A stretch of DNA of 64,000 nt from Ectobacillus ponti. GTDB taxonomy: Bacteria; Bacillota; Bacilli; Bacillales; Bacillaceae_G. The stretch is from contig NZ_JANCLT010000007.1 of assembly GCF_024294785.1 (NCBI RefSeq), positions 124,001 through 188,000 on the forward strand, read 5' to 3'. This document shows positions 44,026 through 52,450 of this stretch, piece by piece. Under the pieces are notes generated by a model. The model did no database searches and was not told where the DNA came from. It saw only the letters and a list, made by a program, of their open reading frames with translations. Every line of letters begins with the position of its first letter. The stretch's first letter is position 1. The position numbers were made by a program, and so were the translations under genes.

Positions 44026-44343
44026 ATGAGCATTCCAGTGCTGCTTATTTCCATGTTGTTATTTTTTGTATTGTTTTTTGGGATTGGCTTTTTGCTGAAT
44101 ATGATTTTGCGCGCGACTTGGGTCATGGTGGTGGTCTATCCGCTCATCTGTGTCTTTATTATTGATAAAATCAGCACATGGGAGTATTTCAGCCAGCCAG
44201 CAGCAGCCTTCACGGCCTTAAAGACGCATTTTTTTGCGTTGGGAAAGGCAGATGTCATCATTTTGACGACGGGGCTGCTCGGTGCTGTGATGTCCGGTGT
44301 AATTATTAAGACGCTGCGCCAGCGCGGCTATCAAATGTTTTAA
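44026..44343 (+). CDS. yuiB: YuiB, small membrane protein
   Basis: A 105 aa protein with three predicted transmembrane segments and the conserved ends ISMLLFFVLFFGIGFLLNM and IIKTLRQRGYQMF. It matches B. subtilis YuiB, whose function is unknown. GGGGAG lies before the ATG. A terminator follows and the yuiC-like gene comes next. Confidence 0.88.
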   Translation: MSIPVLLISMLLFFVLFFGIGFLLNMILRATWVMVVVYPLICVFIIDKISTWEYFSQPAAAFTALKTHFFALGKADVIILTTGLLGAVMSGVIIKTLRQRGYQMF

Positions 44344-44346
44344 GCG

Positions 44347-44376
44347 GAGCTGTCCTTTCGGGGGCAGCTCTTTTTT
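44347..44376 (+). terminator. Intrinsic terminator after yuiB
   Basis: GAGCTG pairs with CAGCTC inside a larger stem, followed by TTTTTT. Confidence 0.8.
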
Positions 44377-44409
44377 GCGCATGTTTGCAAAGCTTCATGC
44401 ATAGACCAT

Positions 44410-44442
44410 ACTCCTTCTGGTTAACACTAACCTTGAAGGAGT
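44410..44442 (+). promoter_or_regulatory. Hairpin sequestering the ribosome-binding site of the yuiC-like gene
   Basis: ACTCCTTC (44410-44417) is exactly complementary to GAAGGAGT (44435-44442), which contains the Shine-Dalgarno sequence. Inside it GGTTA (44419-44423) pairs with TAACC (44428-44432). The mRNA would close the ribosome site in a stable stem. There is no T-run, so it is not a terminator. Confidence 0.7.
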
Positions 44443-44455
44443 GTTGAAAATCGAT

Positions 44456-45061
44456 ATGATCAGGATAAAGCGATACAGCATTCGATTATTGATGACAGGT
44501 TTATTTGCGCTGGCTTTGCTTGCAACCCTGCAGGCTTTTTCTGGCGTCACTGCAGCGGACATCATGAGCCGGCATAAGCAAAGCCCGGCGGCAGCGACGA
44601 TTGCGCTGGCCGAACAAACAAGCGTGAGAACATTGGAGCAAAAGGACTGGTCCAGCTATGACGCCATTACGGTCACGGCGACAGGCTATACGGCCGGCGT
44701 GGAATCTACAGGGAAAGAACAGGGCCACCCATCCTACGGCATCACTTACTCCGGCGTGCGCGTCAAGCGGGACTTATACTCTACCATAGCCGCCGACTTG
44801 TCTGTGTTCCCTATAGGAACCATTCTGTTCATTCCCAATTACGGCTATGGAGTTGTCGCTGATAAAGGCGGCGCCATCAAAGGCCATACCATTGATTTGT
44901 ACTTTAATACGGTAAGCGATGTGTACAGGCAATGGGGCAAGCGCGAGCTGAAGGTGTATGTTGTCAGACGCGGCGACGGCAAATTGACGGAAGAGGAATT
45001 GACGGCGCTCAATGAAGATAAAACGATGCAGGTATTCCGCCAGCAGTATTTGGCGAAGTAA
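44456..45061 (+). CDS. yuiC: YuiC-like 3D-domain protein (stationary-phase cell-wall lytic type)
   Basis: A 201 aa protein with an N-terminal signal or transmembrane segment ([15 protein letters not shown]) and a C-terminal 3D domain: [42 protein letters not shown] with the three Asp-containing motifs ([12 protein letters not shown]). Relatives (YuiC, resuscitation/stationary-phase survival proteins) cleave glycan strands of peptidoglycan. The start is uncertain: GTG 44441 and TTG 44444 lie in or near the ribosome site, and ATG 44456 is 14 bases away. The site is inside a hairpin. Confidence 0.85.
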   Translation: MIRIKRYSIRLLMTGLFALALLATLQAFSGVTAADIMSRHKQSPAAATIALAEQTSVRTLEQKDWSSYDAITVTATGYTAGVESTGKEQGHPSYGITYSGVRVKRDLYSTIAADLSVFPIGTILFIPNYGYGVVADKGGAIKGHTIDLYFNTVSDVYRQWGKRELKVYVVRRGDGKLTEEELTALNEDKTMQVFRQQYLAK

Positions 45062-45063
45062 GG

Positions 45064-45092
45064 GGTCTGAAGCTTGTTTCAGGCCTCTTTTC
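45064..45092 (+). terminator. Intrinsic terminator after yuiC
   Basis: GGTCTGAA and TTCAGGCC (one wobble) pair around GCTTGT, followed by TCTTTTCTATTTTT. Confidence 0.75.
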
Positions 45093-45159
45093 TATTTTTG
45101 TCGGAAAGCCGGGAGGTGCTTCATACTCCCGTGTGGTAAAATATGGTTGGGTGATGTGC

Positions 45160-45531
45160 ATGTATCCGGAGGAATATTATGAGTTTTTCATTCAGTTCAA
45201 TGAAGGGGATTATTATACGTGCCACGATTTGCTTGAGGACATGTGGCTGACGGAGAAAAGCAATTACTTTCTGAAGGGGCTCCTGCAAATGACGGTGGCG
45301 CTGTACCATTACGGCTATGGAAATGTGAAGGGCGCGCGTCTTATGATGCAGGCAGCGCACCAGTACCTGCAGCCGTACCGGCCGATGTTCTGGTCGCTGG
45401 ATGTGGAGAAGCTGTATCCATTCATAGAGGAGTGCCTCCGCCTGTTTCCGGAAGGCGTGAACCGTGTGCCGTTTGAAGAGGCAGGGAAGCTCCCGCAGCT
45501 GCCGGAGCTTGTCCTGTATATGGAAGACTAA
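45160..45531 (+). CDS. DUF309 protein
   Basis: A 123 aa protein with FNEGDYYTCHDLLEDMWL and LLQMTVALYHYGYGNVKGA, the core of DUF309 (helical, H and D/E residues that may bind metal). The start used is ATG 45160 with GGGTG upstream. GTG 45133 and ATG 45154 are alternatives. The sequence before it (GTGGTAAAAT) resembles a -10 element. Function unknown. Confidence 0.85.
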   Translation: MYPEEYYEFFIQFNEGDYYTCHDLLEDMWLTEKSNYFLKGLLQMTVALYHYGYGNVKGARLMMQAAHQYLQPYRPMFWSLDVEKLYPFIEECLRLFPEGVNRVPFEEAGKLPQLPELVLYMED

Positions 45532-45533
45532 GG

Positions 45534-45562
45534 TTCGCATTTTTTCCAAAAAGCTTTATAAT
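45534..45562 (+). promoter_or_regulatory. Sigma-A promoter for the aminopeptidase gene
   Basis: TTCGCA, a 17-bp spacer and a perfect TATAAT, 29 bases before the ATG. Confidence 0.7.
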
Positions 45563-45591
45563 GTAAAGGAATCAAGTATGGGGGTGTGAAG

Positions 45592-47076
45592 ATGTTTCAA
45601 ACACAGCAGCAATTAAGCAGCTATGAAGCAGTCGTCGTCGCCTTGTTCGACGGCGAAATGAGTCCAATTGTGAAAGAAATCAACGACTCCTTGGATGGAT
45701 ATATTGAGACGTTGCTGCAGGAGGGCGATCTGTCCGCCGCAAAGAAGTCCGTCACAAAGGTACATACGCTGGGCAAATCCAATGTGAAGCGCTACTATTT
45801 TGTCGGCTTGGGCAAAGCGGAAAAGTACAGCACAGATGTGCTGCGCCAGGCGCTTGGCAAGCTGTTCAAGACGGTCAAGGGCGCGAAAATCGGGGAGCTG
45901 GCAGTGCTGTTGGACTCCTTCGTGACAGACAAAATGGATGCGCTGGAGGCAGCTCACCTTGTAGCGGAAGCCTACTGTCTGGGCACATATGACCTGGAAA
46001 CCTATAAAACAAACAAGAAAAAAGAAGAGCGCAAGCTGGAAAACATCACGGTCATCACCCAGGAAGACCGCGATGAAGTGCAGGCTGCCTTATCTGTCGG
46101 CTATGTGTACGGCCGCGCGACAAATGCGGCGCGTTCCCTCGTGAACATGCCGCCAAATATGCTGACGGCTGCCGCGCTGGCAGACTACGCGGTGGAGCTG
46201 GCGAAGAAGTATGGCATGGAATGCAAGGTGCTGGAAAAGGCAGATTTGGAGGCGATGGGCGCAGGTGCGCTGCTGGCGGTGAACCAAGGATCTGTCAATC
46301 CGCCGAAAATGATTGCCATCCTGTATAAGGGCAAAGAAGAGTGGACGGACGTCATCGGTCTTGTCGGGAAGGGCGTCACGTATGATACAGGCGGTTATTC
46401 CTTGAAGCCGCGCGAAAGCATGGTCGGCATGAAGGGCGACATGGGCGGTGCCGCATCCGTACTGGGTGCGATGGAAATCATCGGCGAATTGCGTCCGGAG
46501 CAGAACGTCGTGATGGTCATCCCATCCACTGACAATATGGTCAGCGGCGAAGCCTTCAAGCCGGATGACGTCATCACATCTCTGAGCGGCAAAACAATTG
46601 AAGTGCTGAATACAGATGCGGAGGGCCGTCTGGCATTGGCTGACGGGGTCACATATGCAAAACAGCTTGGCGCGAACTACCTGGTAGACGTGGCAACGCT
46701 GACAGGCGGCGTCATTGTGGCGCTTGGCAACCATACAACAGGCGCCATGACGAACAACGAAGCATTCTTTGAACAGGTGCTGGAAGCCGCGCTGGAGAAT
46801 GACGAGACAGTTTGGCAGCTTCCGATTTATGAGCGTGACAAAGAGCGCGTCCGCAGCAGCAAGTTTGCCGATTTGAACAACTCACCGGGCCGTGACGGCC
46901 ATGCCATTATGGGCGGCGCGTTCATTGGCGAGTTTGCGGAGGATACGCCTTGGGTGCATCTTGATATCGCGGGCACCTCTGAGACAAAGAGCGCCCATGA
47001 TCTCGGTCCGTCCGGAGCAACGGGTGTTATGGTGCGCACGCTTGCGACGCTTGTGGAGCGGTTTGGGCAGGAATAA
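45592..47076 (+). CDS. pepA: M17 leucyl aminopeptidase (YuiE/PepA-like)
   Basis: A 494 aa cytosolic leucine aminopeptidase. The C-terminal catalytic domain has [16 protein letters not shown] (zinc ligand and Lys), [11 protein letters not shown], the family signature NTDAEGRL (ligand Asp/Glu and catalytic Arg) and DVATLTGG. The N-terminal domain is of the PepA macro type. It removes N-terminal residues from peptides. ATG 45592 is used; a GTG at 45586 overlaps the ribosome site. It has its own promoter and a terminator. Confidence 0.95.
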   Translation: MFQTQQQLSSYEAVVVALFDGEMSPIVKEINDSLDGYIETLLQEGDLSAAKKSVTKVHTLGKSNVKRYYFVGLGKAEKYSTDVLRQALGKLFKTVKGAKIGELAVLLDSFVTDKMDALEAAHLVAEAYCLGTYDLETYKTNKKKEERKLENITVITQEDRDEVQAALSVGYVYGRATNAARSLVNMPPNMLTAAALADYAVELAKKYGMECKVLEKADLEAMGAGALLAVNQGSVNPPKMIAILYKGKEEWTDVIGLVGKGVTYDTGGYSLKPRESMVGMKGDMGGAASVLGAMEIIGELRPEQNVVMVIPSTDNMVSGEAFKPDDVITSLSGKTIEVLNTDAEGRLALADGVTYAKQLGANYLVDVATLTGGVIVALGNHTTGAMTNNEAFFEQVLEAALENDETVWQLPIYERDKERVRSSKFADLNNSPGRDGHAIMGGAFIGEFAEDTPWVHLDIAGTSETKSAHDLGPSGATGVMVRTLATLVERFGQE

Positions 47077-47083
47077 GAAAAGC

Positions 47084-47112
47084 GGGGCTGACTGCGGTCA
47101 GTCCCTTTTTTT
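47084..47112 (+). terminator. Intrinsic terminator after the aminopeptidase gene
   Basis: GGGGCTGAC and GTCAGTCCC pair around a short loop, followed by seven T residues. Confidence 0.85.
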
Positions 47113-47184
47113 GGCATCCCGCAACAGGAAAGCGGGCGGCCGATGCGGAATAAGAAAAAGATATAGACGTGGAGGGGGATGTAT

Positions 47185-47487
47185 ATGCCAACATGTATCC
47201 ATTGCCGGCATTCGTTTTCCTGGGGGGAAATATTTTACCGGATCCTTGTGCGGAAAGGTGACGATATTGGCTGCCCGGCCTGTAAGGGGAAGATGTTGCT
47301 GACGGCCAGGGCGAAGAAGCGGCTGTTTTCGCTCATGTCTCTTTTGCCTGTTCTGTTTGTCTTTCTTACCATTGCCAAGGCCCCGGAGCTGGTCACAACC
47401 ATCATTCTGCTTGTGGCTGCTGCCGCCGCTGTCATCACCGCACCCTTTGTTGTAGAAGTGACGGACCGTGAGCAGACGCTTTTTTAG
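47185..47487 (+). CDS. CXXC-20-CXXC-type small membrane protein
   Basis: A 100 aa protein with CIHC near the start and CPAC about 22 residues later, then two transmembrane segments (FSLMSLLPVLFVFLTIA and TTIILLVAAAAAVITAPF). The paired CxxC pattern suggests a zinc ribbon on the cytoplasmic side. Function unknown. ATG 47185 is used with GGAGG 9 bases upstream; ATG 47179 is too close to that site. Confidence 0.8.
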   Translation: MPTCIHCRHSFSWGEIFYRILVRKGDDIGCPACKGKMLLTARAKKRLFSLMSLLPVLFVFLTIAKAPELVTTIILLVAAAAAVITAPFVVEVTDREQTLF

Positions 47488-47491
47488 GGAA

Positions 47492-47512
47492 GGGCTGTTC
47501 CATGAACAGCCC
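47492..47512. terminator. Hairpin after the CXXC protein gene
   Basis: GGGCTGTTC and GAACAGCCC pair perfectly around CAT. No T-run follows on the plus strand. Confidence 0.5.
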
Positions 47513-47515
47513 GGC

Positions 47516-47544
47516 AAAAAAAGAAGCATGGAGACATGCTTCTT
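47516..47544 (-). terminator. Terminator of the DUF3298 gene
   Basis: AAGAAGCATG and CATGCTTCTT pair perfectly. On the minus strand it is followed by a T-run. It overlaps the stop codon. Confidence 0.85.
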
Positions 47545-48286
47545 AGGAGTGGCCCACCAGGGCATCAGCATATTTTTCTTTCAGCTGTCCGGACAAGAGC
47601 GTGTAAGGAATGCGGAATTGCGGGATGCCTGCGGCAAATGGCGCAATCTCATACAGCGGGAAGTAGATCACTAGATGGTCCGGTTCTAAAAAAAATTTAA
47701 AGGTTGTTGCTTTTTCAGCCTGGGCTGCCGCATCAGGGAAATAAGCGTTGGGGTTTTGCTCAATTTGTTCTTTTACGTGTTGTACAATCACTTCCATGTA
47801 ATTGCTGTCCTTGCGGAACAAATCCTTCAGCGCCAGCTCCTTCTTCTTGTCAATGTCAAAGGTATCGGGGCGCCATTCGTACATGCCGTGCGCACCGCCG
47901 GTATATTGATAGTAGACCACATACAGGCTGAGGAGCGGTCCGGCATTGTAGGTGACCTTATGGTCGACATTCACGACGTATGGATGGAAGGAGGCCGGGT
48001 CCTGCGTTTCCTCGTAGGCCTGCTTGGCATCCTTCTTCAGCTTCTTTTTGAAGGTTTGAATATTGGTTTCATAGTAAGCATTCAGTTTTTCCGCGAAGGA
48101 GCTGCTGGAAAGGCCGCTGAATTGCGGGGTGTTCAGCTGGTATTGAAAATAGTCATTTGTGTCCTCTTGCTTCTTTATGTCCACCTGTGCGGCCGGGGGA
48201 GCGGAGACAGGACCCGCAAGGACATACTCTGGTACAATGACAAAGAGGAAGTAGAGTATCAGAGCGATGCGCAGCACCCATTTCAT
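47543..48286 (-). CDS. DUF4163/DUF3298 secreted protein
   Basis: A 247 aa protein with an N-terminal signal-like segment (VLRIALILYFLFVIVPEYVLAG), a DUF4163-type region and a C-terminal DUF3298 domain (YYQYTGGAHGMYEWRPDTFDI, LKDLFRK). The same domains occur in the peptidoglycan deacetylase PdaC and the anti-sigma factor RsiV, where they sense or bind cell-wall ligands. Here no catalytic or sigma-binding part is attached. GGAGG lies before the ATG. Its role is unknown, probably at the envelope. Confidence 0.85.
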   Translation of the reverse strand: MKWVLRIALILYFLFVIVPEYVLAGPVSAPPAAQVDIKKQEDTNDYFQYQLNTPQFSGLSSSSFAEKLNAYYETNIQTFKKKLKKDAKQAYEETQDPASFHPYVVNVDHKVTYNAGPLLSLYVVYYQYTGGAHGMYEWRPDTFDIDKKKELALKDLFRKDSNYMEVIVQHVKEQIEQNPNAYFPDAAAQAEKATTFKFFLEPDHLVIYFPLYEIAPFAAGIPQFRIPYTLLSGQLKEKYADALVGHS

Positions 48287-48361
48287 GGAGCATTCCTCCT
48301 TTTTCTTCTAGTTTTCGGCAAAACAGTACTTTTCATACATAATTTGGAAGGGGTTATTGAG

Positions 48362-48739
48362 ATGGCCAATACATTAATGGAAGCTTTGGGGATGGAAATT
48401 ACAGAACTGCAGCCGGACCGGGTGGTGGCAACGATGCCGGTTGAGGCGCGCACGCATCAGCCGTTTGGCTATTTGCATGGCGGGGCGTCTGTGGCGTTGG
48501 CGGAGACGGTGGCGAGCATCGGCACATTCGCCAACATTGACCAGGAAAATGAGATTTGCTTTGGGCTGGAAATCAACGCAAATCATCTGCGATCCAAGCG
48601 TGATGGGGTGGTAACGGCAATCGGCACGCCGCTGCATAAAGGCAAAACGACGATGGTCTGGGACGTGAAGCTGCTTGATGAGGCGGAGAACCTCATCTGT
48701 GTGTCCCGCTGCACAGTCGCGATTAAGCAAAAACGATGA
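48362..48739 (+). CDS. yuxO: YuxO-like hotdog thioesterase
   Basis: A 125 aa hotdog-fold thioesterase with THQPFGYLHGGASVALAETVAS (catalytic region), NANHLRSKRDGVVT and GKTTMVWDVKLLDE, matching YuxO/PaaI-type acyl-CoA thioesterases. In B. subtilis a DHNA-CoA hydrolase role in menaquinone synthesis has been discussed for this family. GGGG lies upstream of the ATG. A long perfect terminator follows. Confidence 0.88.
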   Translation: MANTLMEALGMEITELQPDRVVATMPVEARTHQPFGYLHGGASVALAETVASIGTFANIDQENEICFGLEINANHLRSKRDGVVTAIGTPLHKGKTTMVWDVKLLDEAENLICVSRCTVAIKQKR

Positions 48740-48776
48740 AAAAAGCTGTCTGCATCCTTGTGCAGACAGCTTTTTT
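48739..48776. terminator. Bidirectional terminator between yuxO and glyS
   Basis: AAAAAAGCTGTCTGCA and TGCAGACAGCTTTTTT form a perfect stem with a 6-nt loop, serving the convergent yuxO and glyS genes. Confidence 0.93.
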
Positions 48777-48783
48777 GTATGGA

Positions 48784-50160
48784 TCAGAACTCCATTTTTT
48801 GCTCCAGGAAGCTGCGCAGTTCGCTGATTGGCATGCGCACCTGCTCCATTGTGTCACGGTCACGCACGGTAACCTGCTTATCCTCCACAGAGTCAAAGTC
48901 AAATGTGATGGAGAATGGCGTGCCGATTTCGTCCTGGCGGCGGTAGCGCTTGCCGATGGAGCCGGACTCGTCATAATCCACCAGGAAGTGCTTGGACAGC
49001 TCTGCATACACCTCTTGCGCGCCTTCTGCCAGCTTCTTGGACAATGGCAGAACGGCTGCCTTGAACGGCGCCAAAGCAGGGTGCAGGCGCAATACAGTAC
49101 GGGAGTCGTTTTCCAGCTGCTCTTCCTCGTATGCGTCACACAGGAACGCCAGTGTCACGCGGTCTGCGCCAAGGGATGGCTCGATGCAGTACGGCACATA
49201 ACGCTCGTTCGTTACTGGGTCGATGTAGTTGAAGTCCTCGCCGGAATGCTCCATATGGCGCTTCAGGTCGAAGTCTGTGCGGTCTGCAACGCCCCACAGC
49301 TCGCCCCAACCGAACGGGAAGCGGAACTCGATGTCTGTTGTGGCATTGCTGTAATGGGACAGTTCTTCCTCGCCGTGGTCGCGCAGGCGGATGCTGCCTT
49401 CCTTCATGCCAAGGTTCAGCAACCAGTTTTTGCAAGTCTCGCGCCAGAATGCGAACCACTCCAGGTCTTCGCCCGGCTTGCAGAAGAATTCAAGCTCCAT
49501 TTGCTCGAACTCACGCGTACGGAAGGTGAAGTTGCCCGGCGTGATTTCGTTACGGAAGCTTTTGCCGATTTGGCCGATGCCGAACGGCAGCTTCTTGCGC
49601 ATCGAGCGCTGTACGTTTTTGAAGTTTACAAAGATACCCTGTGCCGTCTCCGGACGCAGGTAAATTTCATTGGTGCTGGATTCTGTGACACCCTGGAATG
49701 TTTTGAACATCAGGTTGAACTGGCGGATTTCAGTGAAATCAGCGCTGCCGCAGTCCGGGCACTTGATGTCGTGCTCTTTGATCAGGGCTGCCATTTGGTC
49801 GAAGGACAGGCCGTCCACCACCATTTCAATGCCTTTTGCATCCAAAGCGGATTCAATCAGCTTGTCAGCGCGGTGGCGCGCTTTACAGTTTTTGCAGTCG
49901 ATCATCGGGTCGTTGAAGTTGCCGACATGGCCGGATGCGACCCATGCCTGCGGGTTCATCAGGATGGCTGCGTCCAAGCCGACGTTGTATGGGGACTCCT
50001 GAATGAATTTTTTCCACCATGCTTTTTTTACGTTATTCTTCAGCTCCACGCCGAGCGGGCCGTAGTCCCAAGTGTTCGCCAAGCCGCCGTAGATTTCGGA
50101 GCCGGGGAACACGAAGCCGCGATGCTTCGCGAGCGCTACTACTTTGTCCATAGAAGTCAT
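48784..50160 (-). CDS. glyS: Glycyl-tRNA synthetase, alpha2 (single-chain) type
   Basis: A 458 aa class II synthetase of the homodimeric type, charging tRNA-Gly. Class II motif 2 region includes [21 protein letters not shown] and motif 3 PSLGADR. A zinc-binding insertion CKNC...CPDC is present. This is the single-chain form rather than the alpha2beta2 GlyQ/GlyS pair. Expression is governed by a T-box leader upstream. AGGAGG precedes the ATG. A repeat copy lies between the leader terminator and the ribosome site. Confidence 0.96.
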   Translation of the reverse strand: MTSMDKVVALAKHRGFVFPGSEIYGGLANTWDYGPLGVELKNNVKKAWWKKFIQESPYNVGLDAAILMNPQAWVASGHVGNFNDPMIDCKNCKARHRADKLIESALDAKGIEMVVDGLSFDQMAALIKEHDIKCPDCGSADFTEIRQFNLMFKTFQGVTESSTNEIYLRPETAQGIFVNFKNVQRSMRKKLPFGIGQIGKSFRNEITPGNFTFRTREFEQMELEFFCKPGEDLEWFAFWRETCKNWLLNLGMKEGSIRLRDHGEEELSHYSNATTDIEFRFPFGWGELWGVADRTDFDLKRHMEHSGEDFNYIDPVTNERYVPYCIEPSLGADRVTLAFLCDAYEEEQLENDSRTVLRLHPALAPFKAAVLPLSKKLAEGAQEVYAELSKHFLVDYDESGSIGKRYRRQDEIGTPFSITFDFDSVEDKQVTVRDRDTMEQVRMPISELRSFLEQKMEF

Positions 50161-50190
50161 TTGTATTTCCTCCTTATTTGAAAAGAAATG

Positions 50191-50313
50191 ATGTCCAGCT
50201 ACACCGGCTAGCCCACAGCCAGGGAGAACCTGCCCACATAAAGGGCAAAAAGCGCCCTTTAGTGGTCAGAACCTCCCTTCTGTGGGCTGAACGAGCCGGT
50301 TCCGCTTTTCTTA
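50191..50313. repeat. Bacillus-type intergenic repeat, copy C
   Basis: It begins ATGTCCAGCTACACCGG and ends GCCGGTTCCGCTTTTC. Inner arms GGGCAAAAAGCGCCC and outer arms GCCCACAG / CTGTGGGC form a cruciform-like fold. It sits inside the glyS leader transcript. Confidence 0.82.
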
Positions 50314-50326
50314 GCAATGACGGCAA

Positions 50327-50537
50327 TAAAAAAAACTCGTCTCCAGGCACGTATGCCTAGGGACGAGTCATTACCCGCGGTTCCACCCTAGTTGATATGC
50401 GGATGCATATCCTCTTTCGGAAATATCGCTCTGGATTGCCGTTTCCTTGCGGCTTCAGGCTTTCACCATCCCTGAATCGCTTGTGGGTGCAAGTACTTAT
50501 TGATCCGTCATCGCTTCATTATCAAATTGATGCTCAT
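50327..50537 (-). promoter_or_regulatory. T-box riboswitch for glyS
   Basis: On the minus strand the leader carries the T-box sequence AGGGTGGAACCGCG (50389-50376) and, further down, a terminator stem ACTCGTCTCC.../...GGGACGAGT ending in an A/T run of 8 (50335-50328 on the plus strand). Stem I features GCGATTCAGGGATGGTG are present upstream. A GGC triplet at 50440-50438 is a candidate glycine specifier. Uncharged tRNA-Gly should prevent termination and raise glyS expression. Confidence 0.92.
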
Positions 50538-50566
50538 ATTCTAACATGTTCGTTTTAAAAGCACAA
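50538..50566 (-). promoter_or_regulatory. Sigma-A promoter for the T-box/glyS transcript
   Basis: On the minus strand TTGTGC (50566-50561), a 17-bp spacer and TAGAAT (50543-50538), directly upstream of the T-box leader. Confidence 0.7.
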
Positions 50567-50594
50567 GGCAGTATATGAGCTGATGCGTTGCATG

Positions 50595-51290
50595 TCACTG
50601 TCCAGTATGCCCAACGTACTGCGCTTTTATATGCTTAATTGCTTCGCGCTTGCTAAGGGGGGCCAGGTCATGCGACTGCACAAACTGCCAGACCGCATCG
50701 GCATCTGTTTTCGCGTACTCGCGCAGCGCCCAGCCGATGGCCTTCTGGATGAAAAATTCCTTGGAGCCGCTGAGCTGTTCAATCAGAGAGAACAGCAGGG
50801 CGGTGTCCGTGCTTTCCTTGTATTTCAGCTGGAATAAGATTGCGGTCCGCTGCAGCCACATATTGCCGGAGTTCATCCATTTCGGAATGTATGCTGCTAT
50901 GCAGGCGGATTCCTTGGCGAAAATAAGTCCGACCAACCGGGCGGCGATATAATCAACAGTGTCCCACCAGGATTTTGTCGTAATGATATATTCCAAGAGC
51001 GGCAGGAAGGAGGAGTCGAGCTGCTTATGATGCTTCTCCAGCAGGTCCAAGGCAACAATGGGATACTCGCGCTCTGGCAGGTCCCATAGCTCCCGGACAA
51101 CCTGCGGCAACTCTGCGAATCCCGGTGTGCCATACTGCTGCAGGCATTCCTTCAGCAGCACCTTGCGTTCGGGTGTCTGAATGCCGAGGAACAGGTATTG
51201 ATTCTTCATATAGCGGGCCATCGGCTCTGCTTTTTCCGGATTCCGGTGCTGTTCAAAATGGGTTTGTACAGCTTGTACAAACGGATGCAT
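50595..51290 (-). CDS. alkD: AlkD-like DNA alkylation repair enzyme
   Basis: A 231 aa protein with the HEAT-like fold of AlkD-type glycosylases, which remove 3-methyl- and 7-methylpurines. SWWDTVDYIA carries the Trp/Asp of the active site (compare W109/D113 of the B. cereus enzyme), MWLQRTAILFQL the helical core Arg, and KAIGWALREYAKTD the second conserved Trp. The ATG of MHPFVQ is used, with GGAGGGAG upstream; an earlier ATG overlaps that site. No LexA box was seen here. Confidence 0.9.
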   Translation of the reverse strand: MHPFVQAVQTHFEQHRNPEKAEPMARYMKNQYLFLGIQTPERKVLLKECLQQYGTPGFAELPQVVRELWDLPEREYPIVALDLLEKHHKQLDSSFLPLLEYIITTKSWWDTVDYIAARLVGLIFAKESACIAAYIPKWMNSGNMWLQRTAILFQLKYKESTDTALLFSLIEQLSGSKEFFIQKAIGWALREYAKTDADAVWQFVQSHDLAPLSKREAIKHIKAQYVGHTGQ

Positions 51291-51794
51291 AGGAATTGCT
51301 CCCTCCACATTTTTCCTTTATAATAAAACGTACGTTCTGTTTTGTAAAGGGAAAGCGGTTCCAGCCTCAAGTATGCTATATAGCGAAAGCCATATCCTTT
51401 ACGTCCGGTTTATTTTTTCCGGAATAATAATCCCATAGACTGCGAGAAAGAGCGCAATAGCAAAATACTGCTGAGAAAGGGGAGCTTGCCGTGTGCCTTC
51501 GTACAACCATGGTTGTTCTTCTTCTTGGCCAGGACAGCCGCCCATGTTTCCGAATGCCCCACATTTTTTATGCAATTAGCAGGAGGCACGGCGAAAGAAG
51601 GACAGCAAACGTGCAAATGTGCTTGTCCGACTGAAAAAAACAAGAATTTTTTTCGTATTCTTCTCTTGTCAGCTTTGTTTTATGAAAATATTTGTCTAGA
51701 TTTCACATATATATAAGATACATGTGAGAATAGAAGGTACTTGGAACAGGCGCTTTTGGCAGACGGAAAATATGCCGGTAAGGAAGGGGATTCG
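51291..51794. other. Intergenic stretch between the AlkD-like gene and kapD
   Basis: It contains a perfect 14-bp palindrome (ACAACCATGGTTGT at 51503-51516). It also holds a doubtful 47-codon frame starting with GTG at 51491 after GGGGAG. I see no known gene, no RNA family and no repeat copy. The kapD promoter is not clear. Confidence 0.5.
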
Positions 51795-52409
51795 ATGAAT
51801 GATCAGCCATTTTTGTTTTTAGATTTTGAGTTTACGATGCCGGAGAACAAGCGGAAGCCTGAGGGGTTTTTTCCTGAAATTATTGAGGTTGGGATGGTCG
51901 CGGTGCATGGCGGTGAGGTGACAGACACGTTTTCCTCTTATGTGAAACCGGAGAAGTTTCCGGTGCTGACAGAGCGGTGCAAAGCCTTTTTGAACATGAA
52001 GCAAGAGGAAATTGAGTCTGGCATTGGATTTGCCGAGCTTGTGGAGCGGCTGAGTGCCCATGGGCATGCGGCTGTCATTACTTGGGGCAACATGGATGTA
52101 AAGGTGCTGCGGCAGAACTGTCAAGCGGCGGGTGCCGCTTATCCGTTCCGCGGCAAGCATCGTGATTTGTCCCTGGAGTACAAACGCTTCTTTGGGGACC
52201 GGAACCAGACGGGGCTGTGGAAGGCGATTGAGGCATACGGGAAGAAGGGAACGGGCAAGCATCATTGCGCCTTGGACGATGCGTGGACAACATACAACAT
52301 TTTCAAGCTTGTCGAAAAAGATAAGGAATATTTGTTAAAGCCTGCCCCGACCAAAATTGGCGACCTTGTGGATTTCTCCAAGCTGATGAAAAAGGTAAGC
52401 ATGCACTAA
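51795..52409 (+). CDS. kapD: KapD, DEDD exonuclease-like inhibitor of the KinA pathway
   Basis: A 204 aa protein of the DEDDh exonuclease fold: LDFEFTMPE (motif I), TWGNMDVKVL (motif II) and HHCALDDAWTTYNIF (motif III with H and D). It matches B. subtilis KapD, a negative modulator of the KinA route to sporulation. AAGGGG lies before the ATG. Convergent with kapB across a bidirectional terminator. Confidence 0.94.
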   Translation: MNDQPFLFLDFEFTMPENKRKPEGFFPEIIEVGMVAVHGGEVTDTFSSYVKPEKFPVLTERCKAFLNMKQEEIESGIGFAELVERLSAHGHAAVITWGNMDVKVLRQNCQAAGAAYPFRGKHRDLSLEYKRFFGDRNQTGLWKAIEAYGKKGTGKHHCALDDAWTTYNIFKLVEKDKEYLLKPAPTKIGDLVDFSKLMKKVSMH

Positions 52410-52446
52410 AAAGCCAAACATCCCGGTGCGGAGTGTTTGGCTTTTT
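52408..52446. terminator. Bidirectional terminator between kapD and kapB
   Basis: AAAAAGCCAAACA and TGTTTGGCTTTTT form a perfect stem with a 13-nt loop. Confidence 0.92.
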
Positions 52447-52450
52447 ATCG

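Noticed and set aside
51491..51634. 47-codon frame starting GTG after GGGGAG upstream of kapD
   Set aside because: Composition is not protein-like and no family is recognised; the GTG start and short length make chance likely.
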